A stretch of 64,000 nt of DNA from the NCBI RefSeq assembly GCF_008271695.1, contig NZ_VKKY01000001.1, forward strand, positions 1,110,589 to 1,174,588. Direction: 5' to 3'. A program made the position numbers and the translations under genes. Below the pieces are notes generated by a model. That model worked only from the letters and a program-made list of their open reading frames with translations. It searched no databases and was not told the origin of the DNA. Origin of the DNA: Rufibacter hautae. Its GTDB lineage: Bacteria; Bacteroidota; Bacteroidia; Cytophagales; Hymenobacteraceae. Positions 52,007 to 61,058 of the stretch are shown piece by piece (position 1 is the first letter of the stretch; each line of letters starts with the position of its first letter).

Positions 52007-52759
52007 ATGGAGAGGAAGAAAAGCAGCCCTACCCTTGCATCGGGGATTCTGGAGAAGGAGATTGACACCATAGGCCTTGTGCAGTTTGTTCCCAGCGCCA
52101 CGGCAAAATACGTTAGAATCAGCATCAGGCCCTGCAAAGGCGTACGGGTGACCTTACCCAAACGCGCTACGCTGGCGCAGGCCGAGGCCTTCGTGCAGGA
52201 GAAAGCCCCCTGGATTAGAAAGCACCTGTCATCGCAGCAACTACAGCAGAGTAAAAAGACGCTGTTCTCCCCCGAGGTGGAGTTCAAAACCCGTTTCCAC
52301 CAACTCCTCCTACTGCCGCATCCCTTGCCGCACTGCAAGAGCCGGATCAAAGACGGTGTGCTGTACGTGTGGTACCCCGAGCAGATTGACTTGCAACACA
52401 CCGATGTGCAGGACTACATCAAAAACGCGGTGGAATACACCCTCCGGTTAGAGGCCAAGCGCTACCTGCCCCAGCGCGTGGCGCACTTCGCCCGGCAGTT
52501 CGGGTTCTCTTTCCAGCAGGTGACCATCAAAAACGCCAAGACCCGCTGGGGCAGCTGCTCTCACACCAACAACATCAACCTGAACCTGCACCTCATGCGC
52601 CTGCCGGAGCACCTCTGCGACTACGTCATCCTGCACGAGCTGGCGCACACCGTAGAAAAGAACCACGGTCCCCGCTTCTGGGCTCTCCTGGACAAAATCA
52701 GCGGCGACGCCCGCGGCCTGGACAAGCAACTGAAAGCCTACCGGTTGGAAGTCTTTTGA
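52007..52759 (+). CDS. YgjP-like metal-dependent hydrolase (M48-related)
   Basis: A 250-residue protein of the YgjP/DUF45 family. It opens with a small beta domain (YVRISIRPCKGVRVTLPKRA). The catalytic part has TRWGSCSHTNNINLNLHLMR, then YVILHELAHTVEKNHGPRFW with the HExxH zinc motif and a downstream His. These proteins are cytosolic, often near restriction or repair genes, and their substrates are unknown. Length and motif spacing are normal. No partner gene is adjacent; the following 900 bases are non-coding. Confidence 0.9.
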   Translation: MERKKSSPTLASGILEKEIDTIGLVQFVPSATAKYVRISIRPCKGVRVTLPKRATLAQAEAFVQEKAPWIRKHLSSQQLQQSKKTLFSPEVEFKTRFHQLLLLPHPLPHCKSRIKDGVLYVWYPEQIDLQHTDVQDYIKNAVEYTLRLEAKRYLPQRVAHFARQFGFSFQQVTIKNAKTRWGSCSHTNNINLNLHLMRLPEHLCDYVILHELAHTVEKNHGPRFWALLDKISGDARGLDKQLKAYRLEVF

Positions 52760-53700
52760 AAGGAGTTCTGAGCTCTGAGTCTTGGGTCCTGAGTGGCTTT
52801 GGAGTATCTCTGTTGGCGAGTTGAAACACAGGCGCTTTTGGTCTATTTTCTGTTAATGGCCTCGAAATACAACCCACCCCTACCCCTCCGAGGAGGGGAA
52901 TTTCGCAAAATATCAGTAGGTGGTTGGGGCGCAGTTCTGGTTATTGGTGATAACACCAATAACGGCACAGGCGAGGTTGGCCAGAGAACGATGAGGAATG
53001 TAGGGGCACCTCTTGTGGGTGCCCTTTCTGGTAGCAGCTGTTGTTTGCGTCAGAACCGTTGGAGACAAGGCATGCCTTGTCTCTACATGATCAGATAACC
53101 CAGATGCATAATCTAGACGAATACCAAGACCACCCGTATCCTGCGGCAGGCCGGGGCGAAGGTCTACAGTGAGGCCGAGGCACGGCCTGACGCACGGAAG
53201 AACTATTTGAATGGCAGTGGCTTGCGTGTGCTATGGAACAGAGGACGGCTGCGGGGTGGTACTGGAATGAAGCCTCACTGTCCGAGCGTCAGCGAGTTTG
53301 AGGCTTCTTGATTCTTTTGGTTACTTTTCTCATCAAGGAGAAAAGTGACAAACGCCCGCAGACCGCGGCTGCAACCCAAGAGTTAGAAGAAAGGCAACAG
53401 GAAGTAAAGACCTCTAGAGTGGGTTTGAGGCTAACGCCTCACTGCAGTTGCAAACTGCAGACCATGGTAGGTCCAAGTTGAAAACTTGAACCAGAGAAGA
53501 GTGAAGAGAGAAGAAAGAAGAAAGAAGAAGAAGTCATCCCCCTACCCCCTTCCAAGGGGGACCATGCGCTTAAAAACTGTTTTACATCCGTTTCCCTAAA
53601 AACAGCCTCAAAACAAGCCCCGTCTCATGTAAATGAAGAAAGACAGAAGGAAACTCCCCCTGCCTTTCTGAGTCAAAAAATGAGCACTCTAATAAAGGGA
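52760..53700. other. Long non-coding region with several short palindromes
   Basis: No gene is supported in 940 bases. Structures seen: a 22-bp perfect palindrome centred in GACAAGGCATGCCTTGTC (53062-53083); GGGCACC/GGTGCCC (53004-53024); a GTTACTTTTCTC/GAGAAAAGTGAC hairpin with one mismatch (53320-53349); and two degenerate copies of the interspersed repeat (about 52833-52868 and 53575-53614). Such piled-up REP-like elements are typical of repeat-rich intergenic spots in Hymenobacteraceae. Part of the sequence, around 53150-53280, may be decayed coding DNA. Confidence 0.6.
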
Positions 53701-53961
53701 TTAACTTGCCTGGCGCATGGTGTGGCTGGAGACATAGTTCACAAAATCACCAACGGTGTTCAGGGGCACTTCGTCGGGGATGACAATCTTGAAACGTTTC
53801 TCCAGCTCCAGGATAATGTCTACCACATCTACGGTGTCAAAGCCGAACTCCTTGTTCAGGTTGGCTGAGGCCCGGAGGCGGGAGGGCTTTATCTCCTTGG
53901 TCTTACTGATGATTCTAACGACTTTTCGGGTAACAGAAGGGGTTGTATGGGCGGTAATCAT
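53701..53961 (-). CDS. Acyl carrier protein-like, modification-site Ser replaced by Thr
   Basis: An 86-residue acyl-carrier-like protein from the ATG at 53961 (Met1 of the longer frame at 53991 would also work). The helix II region reads FGFDTVDVVDIILELEKRFK followed by IVIPDE, which lines up with the ACP pattern GADSLDTVELVMALEEEF. The Ser that carries phosphopantetheine is Thr here, so normal charging is doubtful. The IPDEVPLNTVGDFVNYV end is typical ACP. It is the last gene of the efflux operon, 35 bases after the RND gene, an unusual place for an ACP. Confidence 0.8.
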   Translation of the reverse strand: MITAHTTPSVTRKVVRIISKTKEIKPSRLRASANLNKEFGFDTVDVVDIILELEKRFKIVIPDEVPLNTVGDFVNYVSSHTMRQAS

Positions 53962-53996
53962 ATGGGTAAATGTTAAAGGGTCCTTATTCAAACAAA

Positions 53997-56900
53997 TCAG
54001 CCTACCAGCACCGCTTTTTCCTCACGGCGTTTGGGCAGTACCTTCCTCTTGATTTTCTCATTGATCAGGTACATCATAGGCACTACCAACAGGGTAAGGA
54101 ACGTAGCAAAGCTTAAACCAAAAATAATAGTCCAGGCCAGGGGTCCCCAGAAGGTCACGTTCTCGCCGCCCAGGAAAAAGTGCGGCTCTAACTCGGTAAA
54201 GAGCGTGAAGAAATTGAAGTTGAGACCAATGGCCAGGGGAATCAATCCTAGAATGGTGGCAGTGGCGGTCAATACCACCGGACTCAGACGCGTTTTACCG
54301 GCCAACACAATGGCTTCCTTCAGCTCCATTCCCTCTCCCATCAACACATCGGTAAATTCAACCAGCAGAATCCCGTTCTTCACCACAATCCCGGCCAGGG
54401 CAATAATCCCAATCCCGGTCATCACTATTGACATATCCATATTAAAGACAGAGAAACCCAGCAATACCCCTATGACCGAGAAGATAACTTCTGATAAAAT
54501 AATGAGGGATTTGGAAACCGAGTTGAACTGTGTCACCAGCACCAGGAAGATGAGGCACATGGAGGCCAGACCCGCCAGGGAAAGGAAATCCATGGTCTCT
54601 TTCTGGTCTTCCTGCTCGCCGCCCATGCGTATCTCATACCCCTCGGGTGTAGGAAACTGGTCCAGGGCTGTCTTGATGTTGCCTACCACCTCATTGGGGT
54701 TGTAACCGCCCAGCACGTTGGAGGAAAGCGAGATCACCCGCTTCAGGTTCTTGCGCTTGATGCCGCCGTACGTGGTAGAGTATCTGATGGTGGCGACCGC
54801 CGATACCGGTACCTGGCGCACCATGCCCGAGGCATCTCTGAACGTGAGTATCATGCCCATGAGCTGGTCAATGTTCTTGCGGTACTGCTCGGCCAGCCTG
54901 ATCTGGATGGGGTACTCGTCCTCATCCTTCTTGAACTTGGATGCCTCCTTCCCGAAGATGGCCGTCCGGAGCTCGGAGCCTATCTGCGCGGTGCTCAGGC
55001 CCTCGCGGTTGGCCCGCACGCGGTCAATCTCCACGGTGATCTCGGGGTTCTTGTCCTCTAAATCGGTGCGCAGGTCTTCCACGCCGGCAATCTGCAGTGA
55101 GTCAAGGTAGCGCTGCACGTCTTTGGAGACCTTGATGAGCCCGGCAAAATCTTCGCCGGCCACCTCCACCAGAATGGGCTTGCCCACTGGCGGACCGTTC
55201 TGCTCCTGCTCCACGGTGATCTCGGCCCCGGGAATGCCTTTCACCGCCTCCCGGATATCGTCCAGGTACTTAGAGGTCTTTACGCCCGGCTCACGGTACT
55301 GGTACTCCACAAAAGCTACCGTCACCCGCCCGCGGTTAGACTCGGCCTGCTGGCCTCCTGACATGGGGTCGCCGGCGCCCACCGCCACGTTGGAAATCAC
55401 AGATTCCACGTTGGGGTTTTTCTGACCCACCACTTTAAACACCCTGGACTCCACCACCTTGGTAATGGAATCTGTCACCGTTTGGTCGGTACCCACCGGC
55501 ATCCGGATGTAGGTGTAGATGAAGTTAGGATCGCCCTGCGGGAAGAATACTACTTTGGGAGCCCTGAGGCCGGTCACCACAAAGGAGAGCACCAGCAGCC
55601 CCACCACAAAACCTACCACTTTGTAAGGCCGTCCGCCTACCAGCATCCAGCGCAACAACCCCTCATAGCGCCGCATGAAGGCGGGCAGCACGCGGCCCTG
55701 GAACGAGTTGATCCAGCCGGTGAAGACATACTTGTTCAGGGCCACAAACACCATGAGCACCACCACCAGGTTGCCAATCCCTACCCAACCGGCCGCATAA
55801 CTCAACAGCGCCACCCCGGCCATGATGAGCATAGACAGCCTGAAGGATTTTCTTTGTTTCGCTGGATCCTGGTTGCGGTTCATGAAAGACACCGCAAAAA
55901 CCGGGTTGAAGATAAAGGCCACCAGCAGCGAAGCCATGAGGGTCAAGATCAGCGTGATGGGCAGGTAGAACATGAACTCGCCTACAATGCCGGGCCAGAA
56001 AGCCAGCGGCAGGAACGGCGCCACCGTGGTGAGCGTACCGGCCAGCACCGGCAAAAACACCTCGCCGGCTGCCAACTTCGCCGATTTGGCGATGTTCCAG
56101 TTGGTCTCATGGAAGATGCGGTGCGTGTTTTCAATGACCACAATGGCATCGTCTACCACAATCCCCAGCGCCAGCAGAAACGAGAAGAGCACAATCATGT
56201 TCAAAGAGAACCCAATCATGGGCATGATCAGGAAGGCGATGAACATGGAAATAGGCACGGACAGCCCCACGAACAGCGCATTGGTGGTACCCATGAAGAA
56301 CATCAGGATCAAAGTCACCAGGATAAACCCAATGATGATGGTGTTGATGAGGTCATTGAGGGTGTGGCGGGTCTTGTTGCTCTGGTCACCGGTGACAGTG
56401 ATCTTTAGGTTCTGGGGCAACGTGGTGCCGTGCGCCTCTTTGATGATGGCGTTGATCTTGTCTGAGGCTTCAATGAGGTTCTCGCCGCTGCGCTTTACAA
56501 TGTTGAGCGTAATCACGGGGTCGTTGTCCAGGCGGGCAAAACTCTCGCGCTCCTCAAAGGTATCGGTGACCTGCGCGATGTCCCGCAGGTAGATGTTGCC
56601 GCCGTTCAAGGACTTCACCACAATATCCCCGATGATGGCTGGGTCTGTGTACTGGCCCACCACGCGCACGGCCCGCTTCATGTCGCCCACGCGCACGGTG
56701 CCGCCTGAGATGGTCATGTTCTCGGTGAAGATGGCGCGCTCCACATCGCCAAAAGTCACCCCGGCCACCTGCATTTTGTACATGTCCATGTTCACCTGCA
56801 CTTCCTGCTCCAGGGCGCCCACAATGTCCACGCGGGTGATCTCGGGCAGGGTCTCAATGCGGTCCTGCAGATCCTCGGCGAACTGTTTCAGTTTCTCGGC

Positions 56901-57374
56901 GCTGAAATTCCCCGAAAGGTTCACGTACATGATGGGCATCTCGGAGAAGCTGATCTCCTGCACGTTGGGGGCTTGGGGAAGATCAGTAGGCAAATCGGTT
57001 TTGGCTTTGTCCACGGCGTCTTTCACCCGCTGCTTGCCCACCTCTACGTCTACATCGGTGTTGAACTCCACGTTGATCATGGCAAAGTCCTGCATGGAGG
57101 TAGAGGTGACCTTTTTGACTCCGTTCAAGGATTTGATTTCCTTTTCAATGGGCCGTGTGACCAGATTCTCCATGTCTGAGGGCGAGGTGCCGGGATACAA
57201 CGTGGTCACGATCATGGTGGGGATCACGATGTCCGGGAAGTTCTCTTTCTGCAGGCGGTTGTAGGTGAGAATGCCCGCAATGGAGATGAGGAACGCAATG
57301 ATGTAGATACTGGTGCGGTTATCAACGGCCCAACTGGTGGGCTTGAATTCCTTGATGTTATGAGACTGTTCCAT
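53997..57374 (-). CDS. RND-family efflux transporter permease (AcrB-like)
   Basis: A 1125-residue proton-driven exporter with 12 membrane helices and two large periplasmic loops. Visible family marks: the TM1 start RTSIYIIAFLISIAGILTYN; PGTSPSDMENLVTRPIEKEI; the TM4 proton-relay Asp pair in GIVVDDAIVVIENTHRIF; and GIIALAGIVVKNGILLVEFT in the second half. It would pump amphiphilic compounds through the TolC-like partner. It follows the adaptor gene (57440) after 65 bases; a degenerate palindromic repeat lies in that gap. Confidence 0.95.
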   Translation of the reverse strand: MEQSHNIKEFKPTSWAVDNRTSIYIIAFLISIAGILTYNRLQKENFPDIVIPTMIVTTLYPGTSPSDMENLVTRPIEKEIKSLNGVKKVTSTSMQDFAMINVEFNTDVDVEVGKQRVKDAVDKAKTDLPTDLPQAPNVQEISFSEMPIMYVNLSGNFSAEKLKQFAEDLQDRIETLPEITRVDIVGALEQEVQVNMDMYKMQVAGVTFGDVERAIFTENMTISGGTVRVGDMKRAVRVVGQYTDPAIIGDIVVKSLNGGNIYLRDIAQVTDTFEERESFARLDNDPVITLNIVKRSGENLIEASDKINAIIKEAHGTTLPQNLKITVTGDQSNKTRHTLNDLINTIIIGFILVTLILMFFMGTTNALFVGLSVPISMFIAFLIMPMIGFSLNMIVLFSFLLALGIVVDDAIVVIENTHRIFHETNWNIAKSAKLAAGEVFLPVLAGTLTTVAPFLPLAFWPGIVGEFMFYLPITLILTLMASLLVAFIFNPVFAVSFMNRNQDPAKQRKSFRLSMLIMAGVALLSYAAGWVGIGNLVVVLMVFVALNKYVFTGWINSFQGRVLPAFMRRYEGLLRWMLVGGRPYKVVGFVVGLLVLSFVVTGLRAPKVVFFPQGDPNFIYTYIRMPVGTDQTVTDSITKVVESRVFKVVGQKNPNVESVISNVAVGAGDPMSGGQQAESNRGRVTVAFVEYQYREPGVKTSKYLDDIREAVKGIPGAEITVEQEQNGPPVGKPILVEVAGEDFAGLIKVSKDVQRYLDSLQIAGVEDLRTDLEDKNPEITVEIDRVRANREGLSTAQIGSELRTAIFGKEASKFKKDEDEYPIQIRLAEQYRKNIDQLMGMILTFRDASGMVRQVPVSAVATIRYSTTYGGIKRKNLKRVISLSSNVLGGYNPNEVVGNIKTALDQFPTPEGYEIRMGGEQEDQKETMDFLSLAGLASMCLIFLVLVTQFNSVSKSLIILSEVIFSVIGVLLGFSVFNMDMSIVMTGIGIIALAGIVVKNGILLVEFTDVLMGEGMELKEAIVLAGKTRLSPVVLTATATILGLIPLAIGLNFNFFTLFTELEPHFFLGGENVTFWGPLAWTIIFGLSFATFLTLLVVPMMYLINEKIKRKVLPKRREEKAVLVG

Positions 57375-57410
57375 GTAGTTGGTGTTTAGGAAACCCCGGC
57401 CACGCTGACG

Positions 57411-57446
57411 CGTTTAGGGCTTCTTTTTGGAAAAACGCCTTAGAAA
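57411..57446. repeat. Interspersed palindromic repeat copy inside the efflux operon
   Basis: CGTTTAGGGCTTCTTTTT and AAAAACGCCTTAGAAAC form an imperfect hairpin around GG. It lies between the adaptor and RND genes, so repeat copies can sit inside transcribed operons. Confidence 0.7.
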
Positions 57447-58576
57447 CTCACCGGCTGCCCCTCATTGAGGTTCTGGGCTCCGGCACTGATCACCTGGTCA
57501 TTGGGGTTGAGGCCCGTGAGCACTTCCACTTTGCCGCCGTAAGAAGTACCCGTGGAGATGTTCCGCTTCACGGCTACCCGCTGGTTGCCTTTCTGCTCCA
57601 CCACGTACACAAAGTTGCCCTGCTCGTCTTTCTGCACAATGTCCAGCGGCAGCGTGAGGGTGTTCTCCTTGGCGTAATCCTGGATGCGTACCACCGCCAC
57701 CATGTTGGGGCGCAGGTTCACTTTTCCCTGTTCAGAGGGCTTCACCCCCAATTCCACCGTAAACGAGCGGTTAGTCGGGTTGATGTTGCTGCCCACCACC
57801 CGCACCGTGGACATGATTTCCTGGTTCAGATCGGGGAAGAGCACCAGGGCGTCATCGCCCCGCTTGATCTTGGCCGCGTAGGCCTCAGAGACTTCCGCCA
57901 CGATCTTGCCGCTGCTGGCGTTCACCAGCCGGATGATGCCCATGCCGGGCGCCACTGACTCCCCAGATTTAGGAACCACCTGGTCCACCTCACCAGAGAT
58001 AGGCGCTTTCACGATGTACTGGGCCCGGGCGGCCTGCATGGCGGCTAGTTGGCGCTCCAGGCTCTCCACGTTGTTCTTGGCGGTGAGAAACTGGATCTCG
58101 GTGCCGATTTTCTGATCCCAGAGGTTTTTCTGCTTCTGGTACACCGTGCGGGCCAAATCCAGATTAGGCCGAAGGGCAGCAATCTGCTGATCCAGCGGAC
58201 CGGCGTCTATGGTGGCCAGGGTTTGGCCGCGGCTCACGCGGTTGCCGGGGTCCACGCGCAGACTGGTCAGCACGCCTGGCACTTTGGGACTCACCATCAC
58301 GTTCTGGTCAAAGTCCACACGGCCCTGCACCTCCAGGTAATGGCGAAAAGTCTCGGGCTGCACGGTCAGCACCGACACCGGCACGGCGGCCACTTTGGGC
58401 CCGCTGCCCTTGCCTTCTTTCTGCAGCTCGGTTTCCAGTTGCGTGATCTGGCTGGTTAAGTCGGCCTGCTCTTTCTTGAGTTCGGCTAATTGGGTGGCTT
58501 TGTCTTGCTCTTTCTGGCCGCAGCCAGAGGCGAACAGGGCCATGGAAATAAAGCCGGCAATGAGGTAGATTTTCAT
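57440..58576 (-). CDS. RND efflux periplasmic adaptor (membrane fusion protein), lipoprotein
   Basis: 378 residues from the ATG at 58576, chosen because it opens directly with a lipoprotein signal (MKIYLIAGFISMALFASGC). A coiled-coil start (QLAELKKEQADLTSQITQLE) precedes the barrel-sandwich region (GVLTSLRVDPGNRVSRGQTL, APISGEVDQVVPKSGESV) and the alpha-helical hairpin (about 140-190). A beta-barrel and membrane-proximal domain follow. It links the RND pump with the TolC-like channel encoded next to it. The gene follows the TolC-like gene closely. Confidence 0.93.
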   Translation of the reverse strand: MKIYLIAGFISMALFASGCGQKEQDKATQLAELKKEQADLTSQITQLETELQKEGKGSGPKVAAVPVSVLTVQPETFRHYLEVQGRVDFDQNVMVSPKVPGVLTSLRVDPGNRVSRGQTLATIDAGPLDQQIAALRPNLDLARTVYQKQKNLWDQKIGTEIQFLTAKNNVESLERQLAAMQAARAQYIVKAPISGEVDQVVPKSGESVAPGMGIIRLVNASSGKIVAEVSEAYAAKIKRGDDALVLFPDLNQEIMSTVRVVGSNINPTNRSFTVELGVKPSEQGKVNLRPNMVAVVRIQDYAKENTLTLPLDIVQKDEQGNFVYVVEQKGNQRVAVKRNISTGTSYGGKVEVLTGLNPNDQVISAGAQNLNEGQPVSF

Positions 58577-58609
58577 AGAAGATAAAAATGAAAGGTTCAT
58601 GGGTTGGGT

Positions 58610-60088
58610 TTATTTCAGGAGCAAGGCACCGGTGGCCCGGTCAGCGTCTATCTGGGCAATGAGGGCGTCATAGAGGGCACTGTAGTAGCTGGTCTGGGCG
58701 GCGCGCAGATCAGTCTCTGCGGTGATCACCTCCAGGTTGGAGCCCACGCCTTCCTGGTACTTGATGCGCGACACGCGGGCAATCTCCTCGGCCAGCTCCA
58801 GGTTCTGCCGCTGCGCCCGCAGCACGCTCATGGTGTTCTCTACCGTGACATCAGACTGACGCAACTCTAAATCAATGGCCTGTTGCAGCTGCTCAAAGCC
58901 CAGTTTCACGTTCTCCAGCTGGATTCTGGATTGCTGCACCTGGTAGCTCTTGCGCAAGCCGTCAAAGATGGGCACCTGCAGGCTCAGGCCCACCACCCCG
59001 AAGTCAAACCAGTTGCGGGTAGTGGTGTTGTTGGCCCCAGCGCGCACATCCAGCAAACTGGAAGCCGATTTTCCCACGCCGTTGTAGCCGTAGTTGGCGT
59101 TGAGCAGCAACCGGGGCAAGTAGCCCGATTTGATGTTGCGCTGCTGCAAGAGGGCCAGGTCGCGCTGGGTTTCCAGGATGGAGTATTCAATGCGGTTGGC
59201 GTAGGCAAAGGTCCCATAGTTGACTTTAGGTTTGCCGGTGGCCAGGCTGCTCTCATTCAGTTGATCGGTGAGCAGGATGGGCTGGGCCTGCGGGTACCCC
59301 ATCTGGAACTTGAGCAGTTGCTCTCCCAGGGTCAGCAGCCGCTGGGCTCTGTCGCGGTCTATCTTGAGGTTGTTGTAGCTTACCCTAAGGCGGTCCACGT
59401 CCAGCTTCTCCACAAACCCGTTGCGGTTCATGATAGAGGTCTGGCGCAAGAGCGTGTCCAGGCGGGTGAGGTTCTGGTCCAGCAATTTGATCTGCTCGGC
59501 GGCCACCAGCACACTGTAATAGGCTTTGCTCACCTGCTCGGCGGTTTCTATCTCGCCCTGCTGGGTGCTCTTCTTCGAGAGCTGGGTGTAGGTAGAGGCT
59601 GCCCGCAACCCGATGAGGTAGGAACCGTCAAAGAGCAACTGGGAGGCCGAGAGCGCCGCCGCTCCGGTCCAGGGCTGCACAAACGTGATGGCCTGCGGCC
59701 CGGACATGCCCTCGGGCACGGTGTAGGTGGGCGTGAGCACAATGTCCTGCCCCGAGCTGAGCTCCTGCTGGGTAATAGTGAAGTTATTGAGCTGCCCGCC
59801 GCCCCCGAAGGCGCTGAAATCTACAATAGCCTTCTGCTGGATGAAGTTGTTGCTGATGTCTACCCCGGCGTTCACCTGCGGCAACCCGATGGCGCGCACT
59901 TCGCCCACTTTGGCTTTGTCTATCTGTTCCTGGTTGCGCAACGTCTTCAGCGAAGGGCGGTTCTGGAGGGCGAACTGGATGGCCTGGGACAGCGAGAACG
60001 CCTGCTCCTGTGCCCAGGACGGCAAAGGATCCAGTACTGTGAGGAGCCAGGCTAACAAAAGCCAACTAACGGAGAGGCGCTTTTTCAT
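58610..60088 (-). CDS. TolC-family outer-membrane efflux channel
   Basis: A 492-residue OEP protein with signal peptide (MKKRLSVSWLLLAWLLTVLD), a repeated helical structure of two OEP halves (LSQAIQFALQNRPSLKTLRN; then LNANYGYNG and VGLSLQVPIFDGLRKSYQVQ; then KYQEGVGSNLEVITAETDLR) and a short C-terminus. It would form the trimeric channel of the tripartite pump. Its start codon lies 3 bases after the TetR gene stop, so the regulator and the pump share one message. Confidence 0.93.
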   Translation of the reverse strand: MKKRLSVSWLLLAWLLTVLDPLPSWAQEQAFSLSQAIQFALQNRPSLKTLRNQEQIDKAKVGEVRAIGLPQVNAGVDISNNFIQQKAIVDFSAFGGGGQLNNFTITQQELSSGQDIVLTPTYTVPEGMSGPQAITFVQPWTGAAALSASQLLFDGSYLIGLRAASTYTQLSKKSTQQGEIETAEQVSKAYYSVLVAAEQIKLLDQNLTRLDTLLRQTSIMNRNGFVEKLDVDRLRVSYNNLKIDRDRAQRLLTLGEQLLKFQMGYPQAQPILLTDQLNESSLATGKPKVNYGTFAYANRIEYSILETQRDLALLQQRNIKSGYLPRLLLNANYGYNGVGKSASSLLDVRAGANNTTTRNWFDFGVVGLSLQVPIFDGLRKSYQVQQSRIQLENVKLGFEQLQQAIDLELRQSDVTVENTMSVLRAQRQNLELAEEIARVSRIKYQEGVGSNLEVITAETDLRAAQTSYYSALYDALIAQIDADRATGALLLK

Positions 60089-60091
60089 AAT

Positions 60092-60706
60092 TTAGTCTTC
60101 TTCGGTGATCTGTTTATGCTGATTGATCAATCTATGCCCCTTAAGGGTGGCCAACCCCAGCATGAAATGCTCCAGCAGCGCTATTTGCACTTTCTGCAAG
60201 TCAAACCGGGTGGCCGGATACGTCTCTGAATCAAAGCCCAACTCCACCTCGGCCAGGCGCAGCCTGGCCAGAATCTCCACGTCAATGTCTTCCCTGAACA
60301 GCTTCTCTTTGATGCCGCGCTGGATGTGCTCTTTGGTCTGCTTTAAAAAGAAATCGTTTTTGTGCTCCTGCCACAGCCCCCAGGAGGTAGGGTGGTATTT
60401 CTGAAGGTCATAGAAAATGCTGGGGTGCATCTGCCGCATTAGCCCGCGCACCATCTCCACAATCTGGAACATGGCCTCCAAGGCATTGTTAGTGGAGGCC
60501 AGCGCCTGGCTGCAGGTTCCTTCCATGCCCTTGATGTACTGCTGCATGCCCTCAAACACCACCTCGTCTTTGTTCGCGAACCATTTGTAGATGGTCTTTT
60601 TAGACACCCCCAAACGCGCGGCCACATCATCCATTGAAACTGACTTAATCCCTTTCTGAAAGAAAAGGGCCAGTGCCTCCTGCAGTATCCTGTCTCTGAT
60701 TTCCAT
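60092..60706 (-). CDS. TetR/AcrR-family regulator of the efflux operon
   Basis: A 204-residue TetR repressor. The N-terminal helix-turn-helix is SVSMDDVAARLGVSKKTIYK followed by WFANKDEVV; the C-terminal ligand-binding part is all helical. As first gene of the tetR-tolC-mfp-rnd-acp operon it very probably represses its own promoter, upstream of 60706, until a pump substrate binds. No clear palindromic operator or TAnnTTTG box was found in the upstream region, which also holds two copies of the interspersed repeat. Confidence 0.93.
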   Translation of the reverse strand: MEIRDRILQEALALFFQKGIKSVSMDDVAARLGVSKKTIYKWFANKDEVVFEGMQQYIKGMEGTCSQALASTNNALEAMFQIVEMVRGLMRQMHPSIFYDLQKYHPTSWGLWQEHKNDFFLKQTKEHIQRGIKEKLFREDIDVEILARLRLAEVELGFDSETYPATRFDLQKVQIALLEHFMLGLATLKGHRLINQHKQITEED

Positions 60707-61058
60707 TCGTTTCCGTTGATCGGGGGTAAACCTATGGAAACTTTTCTTGTTCCCAAAGTTTCCATTACAAATGTTTTCAGCTTTCTAAATCTTTGATTCT
60801 CTGCATATATAACTTTCCGAAGCGAGCTCAAAGGGCAGGCAGAAAGCTGCTATTACAGGCCTGTCGTTTAAGGCTGATTCTTTCAAAAACACCCCAGAAA
60901 CGAGTACCATATAGGAGACTTCATTCTTTGGGCTAGCGCCATTTCAGGCCTATTTTGGTCATAACAACCCAAAAACGATTCCCTTCCTCCAGCTTCAGGC
61001 CGGGGTTTATGCTTATTCTTAGAAAATTATTTTGGGGCTCTTTTTACGTTTTCAGGCG
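60707..61058. other. Intergenic region between the efflux and LytTR operons
   Basis: No gene. Two degenerate copies of the interspersed palindrome lie at 60865-60902 and 60942-60976. The promoter of the efflux operon must be in the left part; no exact consensus element was seen. Confidence 0.5.

Noticed and set aside
58883-60055. A 390-codon plus-strand frame
   Set aside because: It is antisense to the TolC-family gene, which has signal peptide and OEP structure.
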